In this document: in pieces, positions 23,530 through 35,321 of the stretch
Layout of the letters: each line of letters begins with the position of its first letter
Numbering within the stretch: the stretch's first letter is position 1
Origin: Pegea sp. RAD2-039
Lineage: Eukaryota > Chordata > Thaliacea > Salpida > Salpidae
Direction of reading: 5' to 3'
Assembly (NCBI GenBank): GCA_034620365.1
Contig: JAQGEQ010000363.1
Span: 620,001 to 684,000, forward strand
DNA: 64,000 nt
Notes under the pieces: generated by a model
Seen by the model: the letters and a program-made list of their open reading frames with translations, nothing else
The model's database searches: none
What the model was told of the DNA's origin: nothing
Made by a program: the position numbers and the translations under genes

Positions 23530-25566
23530 TTATACTACTTCTAATCTGGATAATTTAAAATGTACAATATTAGTACTTAAAGTGGAGAAGAATAACAACA
23601 AACATATACTGGTTACCATCACTAATACATATAAATTGGTATCAACAGTTTGTGAAAGCAACAATTTGAAGCGTTTAATTCTTTCTAAGGATTTTGCCAT
23701 CAAATCTCGAAAATTATTGAAGGTAGATTGAGACCCATTTGCATTTCTCTTGTTATGGTTTTTTAGTGGCTGAATTTGTGAACTACTTTGAGGAAGACCA
23801 ACAGCTGATTGAGGATCAATCGCTGATTGAGGATCAACAGCTGATTGAGGAGGATCAGCGGCTGATTGAGGATCAACAGCTGACTGAGGAGGATCAGCGG
23901 CTGATTGAGGATTATTTTGATGAGGTGGAGTTTGGTGTGAGGTTGATGGTGTATCCGTTGGAAATGGATTATTTACAGTGTCACCCGACTGACTTGGTGG
24001 TCGGTGGTTACGAGCATTGTTCAAAAGTCCGATCTGTCTCTCTAAGATAGGCAGTTCATAATGATGAATAAAATAAATCATAGAATGTTGGATGAAAAGC
24101 CAGGAAGAAAGAAGGGCGATCTTGCTGAATCTTCCATTAAATCTGTGATGATGAGCATAAAATGCAAAATGATAAAGGAAGAAGAACCGAATCCAATGAC
24201 GTCTGCTGATCACTGAATTCATGCACACCAGATCAAATTGATCAGCGATCCAAATGATGAGGATGACGTAGAATGCAATAGATGAGTCATGAAAGAACTC
24301 CAGCATAATTTCTTCCATACCAACCAAAGCTAAGATGATGGTGAACATTGGACCAGGACCTATAGGAAGAATCAAACGCTGCGTGTTTGCGTCAACTATC
24401 CGAACAATTTCGACCATCGCAATAAAAATTTGATGGTATGAATATCGAAGTAACATTGTGACTACTACAGTGAAAATGAGCATAGTTGTAAATGAGATAA
24501 GAAAAGAGAGTTGGTTATTCCAAACTGTTTCAAACCTGAAGTATTCGCCAGTAATTAGATTACGCAAGTAACCTTGGTTGTTACTTTTTTCGACAAGCTT
24601 TCTTATACTACTCATAATGAAATCATCATAACCCAAGTATGATTTCAGCAACCACTTCTTAGGATTCGACCCAAAACATGAATCCCTATCCGCTTGTAGA
24701 TTCACAACTAGTGTTGGAATCGACAAACGTTTTCTTGCATCAGCTGATAACCGCAAATAACCAAACTCTGTGCTGAATTCAATGGCATAATAGTCTCTTA
24801 CATCCGAGGCGTCAGCATTCATCTGACCAGCACCATCCTCATACTTACGAAACTCTTCATTCAGTTCATCAAAATCTTTTTTATATGTCTTCGGACCCAC
24901 ATCAATAGCTTTAAGAGATTCGTAAAAATCAGTTTGAAAAGTTTGAGAGAAATTACTGAACATTATTGGACATGTATCTTCTAGTAGAAATAATGAATAT
25001 TCAGCAAATTTTCTTCGGTCATATGAAGTGAAATTGCCAGGAGTGTTAGAATAAGAATTGCTTGATAGTGTTAGCAGATGTTTTAAAGTATAAGGCAGCG
25101 AATATCTGATATTCAACTTTTTATGCTCTGACTCTAAAATTAGTGAGGAGGGAGAAAACGAATTTTGTGAACAAAACATCTGATATCTTGGTAAGGAGGT
25201 ATTTGTAGAAACTTGGACACGTAAGATGCCGTCACGTGGCCAAATAGTTTCAACTTCTTCCAAGCAGTAACTACCACTCCTTACAAATGTAATATGAATA
25301 TATGCCAAGAAAAAAAAAACTAATAAAGCGTTTAGGAGAGCAAAGAACTCAATCAGTCGTCTGGTTTTAGGTTTAAAATTGATAACATATTTCATGGATA
25401 GGTTGATAAAGAGATAATGCATAAAAAGGCCTTCGTAGTTACCAAAATTGACAGGGTTAATATTTGGTGGAAAATTCAAAAAAAGCCTTCTTTGGTTGTT
25501 TGTAGCATTTCGATTATTCTCATCTTCAGTGTTTCTTCTTGTGTGAGGATTCCGTGGAACGTCCAT
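23530..25566 (-). CDS. TMEM259: Membralin (TMEM259 family), ER membrane protein
   Basis: Multi-pass ER membrane protein; family members take part in ER-associated degradation and survival of motor neurons. Single 678-residue exon. Predicted layout: cytosolic N-terminus, membrane segment at about 71-92, large luminal domain at about 95-350, then a cluster of membrane segments at about 353-373, 404-424, 428-446, 460-472 and 484-503, and a last one at about 645-663. The diagnostic core is highly conserved: ILIIWIADQFDLVCMN, RRHWIRFFFLYHFAFYAHHH, RFNGRF, and LFIQHSMIYFIHHYELP. Residues 553-590 carry a hexapeptide repeat not known to me in the family. A pyrimidine-rich AG acceptor-like site (25606-25607) lies 40 bases before the ATG. 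The lack of introns contrasts with the multi-exon vertebrate gene. Confidence 0.95.
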   Translation of the reverse strand: MDVPRNPHTRRNTEDENNRNATNNQRRLFLNFPPNINPVNFGNYEGLFMHYLFINLSMKYVINFKPKTRRLIEFFALLNALLVFFFLAYIHITFVRSGSYCLEEVETIWPRDGILRVQVSTNTSLPRYQMFCSQNSFSPSSLILESEHKKLNIRYSLPYTLKHLLTLSSNSYSNTPGNFTSYDRRKFAEYSLFLLEDTCPIMFSNFSQTFQTDFYESLKAIDVGPKTYKKDFDELNEEFRKYEDGAGQMNADASDVRDYYAIEFSTEFGYLRLSADARKRLSIPTLVVNLQADRDSCFGSNPKKWLLKSYLGYDDFIMSSIRKLVEKSNNQGYLRNLITGEYFRFETVWNNQLSFLISFTTMLIFTVVVTMLLRYSYHQIFIAMVEIVRIVDANTQRLILPIGPGPMFTIILALVGMEEIMLEFFHDSSIAFYVILIIWIADQFDLVCMNSVISRRHWIRFFFLYHFAFYAHHHRFNGRFSKIALLSSWLFIQHSMIYFIHHYELPILERQIGLLNNARNHRPPSQSGDTVNNPFPTDTPSTSHQTPPHQNNPQSAADPPQSAVDPQSAADPPQSAVDPQSAIDPQSAVGLPQSSSQIQPLKNHNKRNANGSQSTFNNFRDLMAKSLERIKRFKLLLSQTVDTNLYVLVMVTSICLLLFFSTLSTNIVHFKLSRLEVV
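23800..23912 (-). repeat. Coding minisatellite of 18/21-bp units in membralin
   Basis: About six tandem units translate as PQSAxD or PPQSAxD with x = A, V or I. The unit length stays a multiple of three, so the frame is kept. It lies in the linker between the conserved membrane core and the last membrane segment, where length change would be tolerated. Confidence 0.9.
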
Positions 25567-25894
25567 GTCAAAACAAAATTATTTTAGTTTAGTATTTGGA
25601 CAAATCTAAAAAAAATTGAAATGATTAATAACTTTTCTTCACCATAGTTTTGTTGATGATTTAATTATAAAATAAATAAATGATATTTAGAATTTAAAGT
25701 AAAATTTTTGAAACATAAAAACTAAATAAATTATGACTAGCTTTTAAATGATTTTATAAAACAAGAATTACATTATCTATCAATCAATCTGATATAAAAA
25801 AGTAAATCTAATTTTAGAATATTTTTAAAAATTTGAGCTTTTCATTTTGAGAATATTCGAAAGAGGTACTTTTTGTAGACACCATCCTTCACTT

Positions 25895-25900
25895 TTATTG
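25895..25900 (-). terminator. AATAAA, candidate LIPT1 polyadenylation signal
   Basis: AATAAA on the minus strand about 70 bases past the LIPT1 stop codon. Confidence 0.4.
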
Positions 25901-25970
25901 TAATAAATAAATATAATTTTATAAAATATATAAAAAAAAGTAATAGATATATAATCAATAATAAATTATA

Positions 25971-27053
25971 TTAGGATAGCTTTTTAATTAATTCCTCTCC
26001 AATAATTTGAATAAATTCTTTTTTTCTTAAGTTTTGATGAACTTTTAACACAGATTCGATGTCTTGAATAAGAAACTTAGAATTTAAGAAAGCTTTTTTG
26101 AAGTCATTACAAAAGTTTAGTTTTGTTTCAACATTGTTGAGTTTTAAATCAATATTGGAAACTTTTCCATTCTTTATTTCTAAAACAACTTCAAAATCAC
26201 CAACTAACTTATGTGATAAGTTCAAATTATAATAAAATTTTGGTGTCTTCCCATATAACCATTCCCAGCTAGAATTCTCATCAACAAGCTTTGAAACTCC
26301 CTCTAGCAGATTTTCATCTCCAGTGTCAATTTCATAACTTTTACCGCATGAATGCTTTTCAAAAAACTTTCTAGAAATACATTCTTTCACCTTATTGATA
26401 GAGATATCTTCAACAACATCTGACAAATTAGCAACTGGTGACAAAACACTACTGGTGGCTTTACAATTAACATCCAATTCTTCTTTGTTGATATATTCAA
26501 AAATATTTCTTTTGTGTGAGTTCACTAGCAGAGTACAATGATGATAAGCATTAACTTTTCCAAGCTTAGCAGATGTACCTGAGATTTTATGATGACTATT
26601 TAACATAATATCATCTCTTTTATTAATCTGTAAGTCTAACTGTGGCCATTGCTCTCTCAAGGCTTCAACAATTAGATGAAGATTCCAAGCTCGATTATAA
26701 GATTGTCTATCAGTAAAAAATGTTATGTTCAAATTTCCAAGATCATGATATACGGTACCACCTCCACTGTTTCTTCTACATAAATTGATTTTATTTTCAC
26801 TAATTTTATTGATCTTACATTCTTTCCAGGGGTTTTGATGCTTACCAATTACAATTGTGGGAATACTTTGCCATAAGAACAAACAATGACTGTTTGAAAA
26901 GTCCACATTGCGCTGCATCCACTCTTCAAATGCTAAATTAGTATAAGGATCAGTTACTTGAGTGTTATAAACAATACACTTCTTACTGATTTTTGAATGT
27001 GTTGAGAAATGGTGAAAATTAACATTATATGAATATAATCGGGATCTATACAT
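25971..27053 (-). CDS. LIPT1: Mitochondrial lipoyltransferase 1
   Basis: Transfers lipoyl groups to the E2 subunits of 2-oxoacid dehydrogenases in mitochondria (in animals, from GCSH-bound lipoate). A single exon, as the human coding region also is. The BPL/LplA catalytic domain shows DPYTNLAFEEW, the lipoate-binding loop RRNSGGGTVYHDLGNLNITFF, and HHKISGTSAK carrying the expected active-site lysine, followed by the HCTLLV strand. The smaller C-terminal accessory domain fills the last 130 residues. The frame is open from 27140, but the ATG at 27051-27053 (residue 30 of the long frame) is preferred. It starts a plausible mitochondrial presequence (MYRSRLYSYNV), and an AG acceptor-like site with a T-rich tract (27089-27090) lies between the two ATGs. 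Length from this start is 360 residues, against 373 in human. Confidence 0.93.
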   Translation of the reverse strand: MYRSRLYSYNVNFHHFSTHSKISKKCIVYNTQVTDPYTNLAFEEWMQRNVDFSNSHCLFLWQSIPTIVIGKHQNPWKECKINKISENKINLCRRNSGGGTVYHDLGNLNITFFTDRQSYNRAWNLHLIVEALREQWPQLDLQINKRDDIMLNSHHKISGTSAKLGKVNAYHHCTLLVNSHKRNIFEYINKEELDVNCKATSSVLSPVANLSDVVEDISINKVKECISRKFFEKHSCGKSYEIDTGDENLLEGVSKLVDENSSWEWLYGKTPKFYYNLNLSHKLVGDFEVVLEIKNGKVSNIDLKLNNVETKLNFCNDFKKAFLNSKFLIQDIESVLKVHQNLRKKEFIQIIGEELIKKLS

Positions 27054-27140
27054 TATTACATTGAAAGAGTTACTTAAATATGATTTACCTAAATAATAAA
27101 AACAGTATAACACAATGCAGCAAAGATTAATAACAATCAA

Positions 27141-29440
27141 TAGCTATTATATACTTGAAGCAAAATAACTGGGGTTAAATAAATTAGGATTTTTTTACTA
27201 TGTAATAAGAAACCATAAATAATAACAAATAAACTATATGCTTAATTACCATAAAGACTAAGTATTGAAAAATTTCGTGATTAAAACAGACAACTTTTGT
27301 GAATTATAAAGTATTAAAATATATTTAAATTACAAAAATAACTCTACATAAATGAAAATTTGTTTAACAATACATTTTTTTCCTTTACAACTTGAGTCAA
27401 AGTTGAAAAAAATTATTTAAAATCTTGAATATAATAAAATAGCAGATAATAATATACTTATGATATAAAATTTAATAGTTTTTTAAACTAAAAACTCACT
27501 ACTAAATAATTAAAGGTCTACTAAGGTATACGGTAATAATAATAAGTTTAAAATTTTTTACTATTTGATCCTTATAACTACAAAACAATTAACAATTAAA
27601 AAAACACAATTAACAAAATAAACAATTTTTATTTCAGGTATAAACTGCTAGTATAGAATCATATATGCAAAATATATAAAACAATACAAAAATTAGATTT
27701 TTTTAAATATCAATTTTAAGGTAATAATTTGAAAAGCCTTCCAGAGATTTATCACAACTATATATAAATCTAATTTATAAAAAAAGACAGTTTTATATAA
27801 TAAAAAAGCATGACCCCCTTAAAATAAAAACTTTTTTAAATAGTAGAGTTTATGAAAGAGTCTAATCAAAAAAAAGCTTTGAAATATAACCAAATACTTC
27901 AATTTTAAACCATTATATATGACTTGGCACCTTAACTTGGTAGAGTAAATCATTATGTCTGCTAGATTTTGTTCTAAATACCCATAAATTATTCAGAACA
28001 ACAATTAATATATAGTTAAATCACACCACAAAGTATTAGTCAAACATAACAAACTCATAAGTACAAAAAACAATAAGTTTTATATACAAAAATACAACAG
28101 AAAAATAAATAAAATTTTCACTCACGAATTTAAATAAACACTGAAAACTAAAAGAAGTTATGATAATATATCAAATGAAACACTAAATAATAATATACAA
28201 ATATTTATACAAGTAAAATAGGTTTCATAAATGTAAAACTATTAAATCTACTACATTTATTAAGAATAAATATATAGAAATTGAAAAGTTATTTACTTTT
28301 TAAAAATAATTTCTAAACAAAATTTAAAGCATTTTTAAAATAAACCATTCATTCTTATACAACTTAAAAATATTCTAAAAGCAGAAATTATGCAAAAAAA
28401 TGAAAAATGTAAGAGAAAATAATAAAAAAGATTAGATATTTACATAGGTCGAAATTAATGTCACAATAATGATGTTGTCTTATATATCAAAAATAAATGA
28501 TAAAATAAAAACTAACGACTACCTAAAGAAGAAGTATCATTGAGTTAAATGTTTTATATAAATTACATCAAGCAGTATGATAAACATCAAATTTTAAAAG
28601 TACTACTAAAATGAAAAAGATAAACATTTATTTAGAGACTAAATTTGTCCAGGTCTAAATGTTCATTATAACGACATGGAGTTTAACAATTCATGACCAA
28701 AAATAACTTTGTGTTAATAAAAATAAATTCTTCAATAAAATTTATAAATTATTCAAATCTTAAAAATTGTCTCTAAAAGATATTTCATAAAAAAAGGTGA
28801 AACTTCAAGTACCAATAGTATTTTTATATACTCCTATAAAAGTCTTATCTAAAACTATTCATTACATATTCTGTACCCTATTTTAGTAATTTCTTAAATA
28901 CTGACACACAAATATCAAAGTTGTATCGTAGCTTTAATTGATTTTAAAATGTTTAAATTTATCAAGGTTATTGAAAAACGACTAAAATATTATAATACTT
29001 AATTTATTATGTTGACCAACTTAGATAAATAACTGTAGAATTAAGAAGCTTACAAAACTTTACACATAGTTACTCCAAGAATGGAAAACTTACAAATTAG
29101 GATGCAAAGGAAATATATAAGGTGATAATTGTTGCAATGAAACTGATCAATTTCATATCAAATAGATAAAGCGTTAATAAAATATAATGATGCATACACA
29201 GAATGTTAATGCATAAGCATTAATTAATTACTAATTTCCCTATTCTACAAAGTCTAATAAAAGATATTGAAATGTTCTAAATAAATAGAAGTATCCAAAT
29301 ATAGTCAAAAAATGAATAAGACTAGTAAAACATACATATTTATCACAAAGAAAAGCTCTACAAGTCATTAATCAAACGTTTGCTGTAGCTAATATTAGTG
29401 TGAAATCATCAGTGAAACAGGGGTGTCAAATGGATTTACA
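27141..29440. other. AT-rich intergenic spacer
   Basis: Extreme A/T content with stops in all frames. Nothing assignable was seen. The LIPT1 promoter should lie at its low-coordinate end. Confidence 0.55.
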
Positions 29441-29745
29441 GAATGTCCAAGCTTTGAAACAGCTAAACTAGGAAAATAGATTCACAGCTACATCCGTAGA
29501 CGTATGGATGTCTGTAGAAGACGTAAGACAATTCTGGAAGTCAACCATTAAAAAATGCCGACAAAGAGGGAGAAGACAAGAGATGGTACACTTTCAAGGA
29601 GTACTAGGCAAAAACCTAACGAGAAAATTAACACTTCGAGATATGTGGGGCACTCCACAAACAAAAAGGGCGGCTTAAGGTTGGTGACAAGATCTTTATT
29701 ATGGGCTGGATTTAATTTCAGGATATTCAAAGATCAGTAATGATT
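29440..29745 (+). pseudogene. Coding-like patch of unknown origin, broken
   Basis: A less A/T-rich island within a long spacer. On the plus strand one frame reads TATSVDVWMSVEDVRQFWKS and continues. Another frame, interrupted by stops, contains GALHKQKGRLKVGDKIF, which resembles the GxLxVGDxIL motif of PDZ domains. Stops break every longer reading. It could be a decayed gene or transposon, or exons of a gene with small introns. No family is assigned. Confidence 0.3.
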
Positions 29746-32700
29746 TTTTAAGATCGAAATTTTCTAAAGTGTAAGTAACAAAATATTTAGATGATTTAAA
29801 TCGTAACTATTAGATATTTATATATATTAGACTTCAAGTAAAAAATAAAACTTGAGGTTATATAAAAAATTTTTATTTGTTTGATAATGTTAAAGTATAC
29901 GAAAATAGTTATTTAAATAAATGGTATGTTTAAGGGTGTTTTCAAAGATATAAAAAGAAATAAAAGTAGTTGAGGTGTTACATCATTTATGATATACAGT
30001 ATTATTTCTTTTGTAAAGAACGATAAATCAAAAACTTTTTAATTTTTAATTCAAAACATTCTGAATTGTGAAATTTTATTCAAAGTGCTAAACTGCTAAT
30101 TGGTATTAGTCTAGATTATAATGTTTATTTTTATTCAAAATTGACTTTTGTAAAATATCAAACCTAAAATTAGATTTTAATAAGTGATTACTTTAACTAA
30201 GTGTAAGTTTAATCTTAATATTTGTTTTAATCTTATCTATGGATTAAAATTTGATAAAAATATTTGATCAACTGAGTTGGTTTACGAATATTTTTTCTAA
30301 TTAAACACGATTTTCCAACTAAATTATAATTAAGCACGTTTTTTGTTTAATATTTTTTGACATTTTTGGTCAACAATTAAATTCTGCCACAATATGACTA
30401 ATTATAAAATAGTTTTTGATTGATTAAACAATTATTTGCGTTTTATTGGTATTAGGACTTAAAAAAGTAAACATGGATTGTAGTTATGTCCTCAATTGTT
30501 TATATATTCAACAAAGTTTGAGGATAAATGGTTTCTTTAAATTTCTATTTCTTATACACTTTTCTTAATAAAAAAGCTTAAAAATCGCTAAGATATTCCA
30601 AAAGTTTGTTTTCGATAACTATAAGTTTGCTTCATGCCCTTTGACAAAAATTTCATTTATTGCGAAGATATAAAGTTCTGTTCTTACAAAATCCTTTTTA
30701 GCCGTTTGACTTCTTGAAATATCTAAATACATGTGAAAACGGATTTTTAAAATTGTAATCATAGTTTTCCCATGCATCAGTCTTTACAAAGTATCATGAA
30801 ACGCTTAAAATTTGTACCTATAGAGAGCTTTAGTTGTAAACAATCATAAGCTGTTATTACTTGCTGTTTACTTATCACAATAACTAACATTATTCAAAAG
30901 CTAATTAAATTACATAGGAGTACTTTTGATGTGCAGCTTACATTTTCACTTAAAGAGCTTTTGGTGCTTTTTTGAAAACAAATAACCTTTTGTTTTCGGC
31001 ATCTTAGCTTCAATGGCTTTTGTTGTTGCCTAATTGATTGAAGTTTTGAAAATCACTTTTTATATTTGTTTTTGACTTTAAGACTTTTGTACAAAAATAA
31101 ATTTTGATTTTACTGTTTAATTATACCAATACATGTATGTTGATTGGTACAAACTAAAGAAAACATAAATTAAATTCATTTTAATTAGATTTTAAATAAA
31201 TAGTTAGACTTTCTAAATATGTCAAGAATAAGTTAAAAATATAAAGTAAAATAATAAATTATAAAATAATATTGATAAGAATTAGATAGCTCTGAAATAT
31301 GATAGAAATACGAAAGATTGACTTAAATGCATGTGGCTTTACCGTTTATGTCTGTTGTTCTGAGATGACTTAGTTTATATATTAAAGTCTTTGAAATTTC
31401 TTAAATAAATGCCAGTATAGTCGTTTGAATAAAATGAATATTATAAATTTTTAAGTCATAAAATTATTACTGTGTTTTTGACTAAGCAAAAAACTATTTG
31501 TAAAAATGGTCATAAGAAATTTTTTATCACGTGCCATAAATTCTTGAAACTAATTTACTAGATAAAGTTACATGTAATGTTTAACAAAAATATAATTTTC
31601 TGATATGTGGTGTACATACTATTAATTAAAACTTTCTTACAAACTGTTTCTACTTAAGCAAGTTTAGTGTATCTTTCATAAACCTCAAAACATAACGAGT
31701 AATCAAATTTAATTTTGTAAATTTTAGAGAGTAATACAAAGAATATTTATGTTTCTTTTGATAAAATATTAAAATTAGTTAAAACTCTATTACATTATTT
31801 TGTACTTATTTAGCATTGTGATAATTTTTATATCACAAACCGTAAAATACAAATATTTACAGCAGTAACTGATAAGTTGAATGAGCTTAAAAGACTACCA
31901 CTGCTTGCTGCAAAAGAGCTTATAGCTCGCTTAAATGATGAATCCTTAAAAACAATCATTTAAGATTTTAAATGCATTTTAAGCATTTAATAGAGAATAA
32001 TTGGTAACCTATAAAGAAAATTCGTTAAAATAGAATAAATAAAAATAATCTCCTTTGATCATTGGTTTAAGATCTTTTTTGTTTTTATTGAAACAAAACT
32101 GGTTGAAAAGATCGGTATGATAAATAGTTTGCTTAATTTAAGAACAAGGGTATTGATCAAAAAGTTAACAAACTTTATTTTTCTATCTCTTGACAAAATA
32201 AAAACATTTGATAAATAAAATTAAAGCATTACGTCAAAGTAGCTCATCTGTAAAAATGTATATAATTAATAAAAAAAAAATCGAATAATAGTCAAAAACA
32301 TTAAGTCTGTAAACACTGATGTCTAGACTTTCTCATGAAGTACACAAGTTTAGGAACATAAACAATCTCCGTAATCTAACTTTTATGCATTAATTGCTAT
32401 TATGCGCTTTAATTAATGAAACATATTTTAATTTTCAAAAGATGATTTTAGAAGTCTTATTCTGATCAATACATTTGATGATTTGCTTTATTACTTAAAC
32501 TGTTAAATTATTAAAAGGCCTTTCGTAAGACTAAGTTAATACTAGGCTTATTTCTAAACTAAAAATTACATGAATACCTTAACAGTTTTTTACATGGAAT
32601 TAAGCTTACATGACTAAAGTTATACAAAATTAAATATGCCAAAATATTTTATACTTTTGAAAAAGTAAATATAATGCTACTTTTTATGTTTTACTAGTTT

Positions 32701-34758
32701 TAAACATTCTTTAACAACAAATATCGTTAAAGATTATAGTTTTATGCATTTACAAAGATCAAGTAGAAATGAATATTACAACTTAAGCTGTTACTTTCTT
32801 GAATTTTCTTCTTTGATTATAATATCAAAGGTAGCTTATACCATTTTTATAAATAGTACTTTAATACAACAACTTTTTGCTGAGTAGTTTGGTAGAAAAA
32901 CATTAAAACATTTATATTTTACTGATTCAGTATAAGGTAATGCTATACAGAAAAACAAAAGTTAATTTGTTTACAGGCTGATAGAACAGCTTAAAGCATA
33001 ATTATAAACTACTAAGATAAGTATTAGTATCAGGAAGCAAATTCTGATAAAATATAAAATGTTTTACGTGTTTGTTGAAAACACATTAAGTAGAGTCAAA
33101 ATTGTTAACTTTAAATGCAAACGTTGTTTAAACAAACATTTTACAATCTATAAACATATTCATTTCAAAATTTAAAACCTATCATAATAAAGCGGACCGA
33201 TTAAAATAAAAGTAATTAATTCAAATTTTATTAGAGTAGTTAACATTTTTATTTCTTAATCAATTTGCAGTTTAAAATTTCAACGAAAATCTTTGAAAAG
33301 AACTTATCAGTAAAAGTATTTTAATTGTAGCATTATGTGAATCATCTTGGCAGCTTTGTATGAAGTAAACGAATATATTCTTCAAAAGATTTTCTACATC
33401 AGCTTTGTGACTCATTTATTAAACTTCGATGAGTTAACTCAATTTTAGATGATTCAATCCACATTTGTATCTGTTTACTTAAATAAACCTAAACTAGTTT
33501 CATATATGTGGTTATATTAATGCAACCAAAGCTTTCCTAAATAAATAATGAGTTTGAAAAAGTTTGATGTTTGTTGTGGGCGTTTCGTTACATTTGATTG
33601 TAAAATTTGAAATTTGTTTTGTGAGTTAACAAGATTATTTAACGAAAAGTAGTAACTTTTTATTAAGCAAACAGAAAAATCGATTGTCAGAGGTAAAAAT
33701 TATTTGCAAATTAAACACAATGTTTGTGCGTTTGTTTAATTATGTATTTTCGGACAATTTTATTATAAGAGTAAACTGTTTTTGATAATATAAATGCTAC
33801 TTTTATAATTGTCAAAAGCATATAACTTTATACAATTGGTATAATTTAGCTTTTTAAGATAAAAAAAAGATAATACATTTTATTAAGTTGTCAATCTAAA
33901 ACTTAACATTTTTAATTACTAAATTTTCAAGCTTGAAATTTGATGATATCAATTATTCAATCTTGAGCTAATAGGCTATACCATGCTGATTTAATAGTAT
34001 TCACTTAAATCATATTTAGCTAGTTTACTTCAAATTGGTTTTTATCTGAATGCTTTGACATATTGTTATCATTATTATAACATTATATGAAAATAATATT
34101 AGCGAATGTGATAAAATAAAAAAGTATTTAATACAAAGATTTAGCTTTTAAGAATAAAGTTTTATAAATGGTTAACTACAAAATCAATTTGTAAATGTCA
34201 AGTAGTAAGAACAAGAAAATATTATTCAAACTTTAGTAAAAGCTTTATTATAAAGTTTTCTTTCTTTGACAAAAATGATTAAAATTGACTTAACTTCTCG
34301 ATTAACCAAATATTTAGTATTGCTCAATAAGTAAACTTTAAATATTTGATTTGAATTGAAGAACTATTAATCAATTCATTTTTCTTTGTTTTATTTGAAA
34401 AAACTAAAATGTTTAACTTAAACTTATCAATGTTTCTTTTATTAAATTGTGCTGTAGTCGAACACTTTCAACTCTTATGAAACCTAGGTAGTTTAAACAC
34501 CTGATTTATTAACAGAAACAAATATTCAGCAAAAACAAATTTATTATTAAGGTTGAAGATACCAAGTAGTATCCAACAACAAATGAAAGACAGGAGCATC
34601 TGCAGATCTTCACATGATAACAATCTTCAAGAAGAAGATTAGAACAAATAGAACAAAAGATCTATTGTTGAGATGAAACACAAGTCAACAACATCACATC
34701 GATTACAACAACAGCTTACTTTATGAGGTAAGTTTTTTGAAGCAGGTTGTATTTCGTT
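29746..34758. other. AT-rich intergenic spacer downstream of perlecan
   Basis: About 5 kb without a recognisable gene. It may hold distal perlecan 3' UTR at the high-coordinate end (AATAAA on the minus strand near 34535-34545). No RNA gene or repeat family was recognised. Confidence 0.5.
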
Positions 34759-34953
34759 TTACTGAATGGGTGATGACAGGGATAACTTTATGTATGATGC
34801 AGATTCATTAGCATTATTAAGACTACAATTAATTAGATCAAAACTGTTTGAAGGATGTACAGATTTACGCAGTCGTAACATAAATGCTATGTAAGGCACA
34901 AGTAGAACTAAAAGTAAGCGCGACAAACCGGCGCAAACAATATGCTGAAACAT
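34759..34953 (-). CDS. Small single-pass membrane ORF 370 bases downstream of perlecan
   Basis: A 64-codon frame from ATG, open for a further ten codons upstream. It encodes a 22-residue hydrophobic segment (IVCAGLSRLLLVLLVPYIAF and two more), then RLRK and a polar tail of about 35 residues ending SLSSPIQ. This looks like a membrane span with a basic stop-transfer and a cytoplasmic tail. AG acceptors precede it at two places: after TACATTTAG and after CATGTTTCAG. It lies on the perlecan strand with no AATAAA between it and the perlecan stop, although an ATTAAA lies near 35161. It could be a separate microprotein, an alternative last exon of perlecan, or chance. No homologue was recognised. 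Confidence 0.3.
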   Translation of the reverse strand: MFQHIVCAGLSRLLLVLLVPYIAFMLRLRKSVHPSNSFDLINCSLNNANESASYIKLSLSSPIQ

Positions 34954-35321
34954 GGACAGCAGAAGACATTTTGGAAACTAAATGTATATAAAATGGGCAA
35001 GATGTTGTTTCTAGCCGACAAAATCTTATGTTGGCTACAAAAAGAAAGTAAAGAAGATTTCTAAACGTAGAGTTAAAAAGAATAGTGCGAGTCTTACAAA
35101 AATAACATCGAAGAAAGTTGATGTTTCAGGTTGCTTAGTTCTATAATGAAAGAGTTTCTAGTTTAATTACAAATTTGTTTGATCTTTTTAGAAAAGATGA
35201 TCGCATGTTGAAAGCCCGAGTAGCTTCCAGTTCAAATCGTATCAAGCAAATAACCTTCACAAGTGAAGAAAACAAAAAGAAAAAAAAACTTCAAAAAAAG
35301 GAGCAAATGTTGATGAATGGA

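Noticed and set aside
23739-24050. 103-codon plus-strand frame rich in EDQQLIE repeats
   Set aside because: It is the antisense reading of the membralin PQSAxD repeat, and membralin is certain on the other strand.
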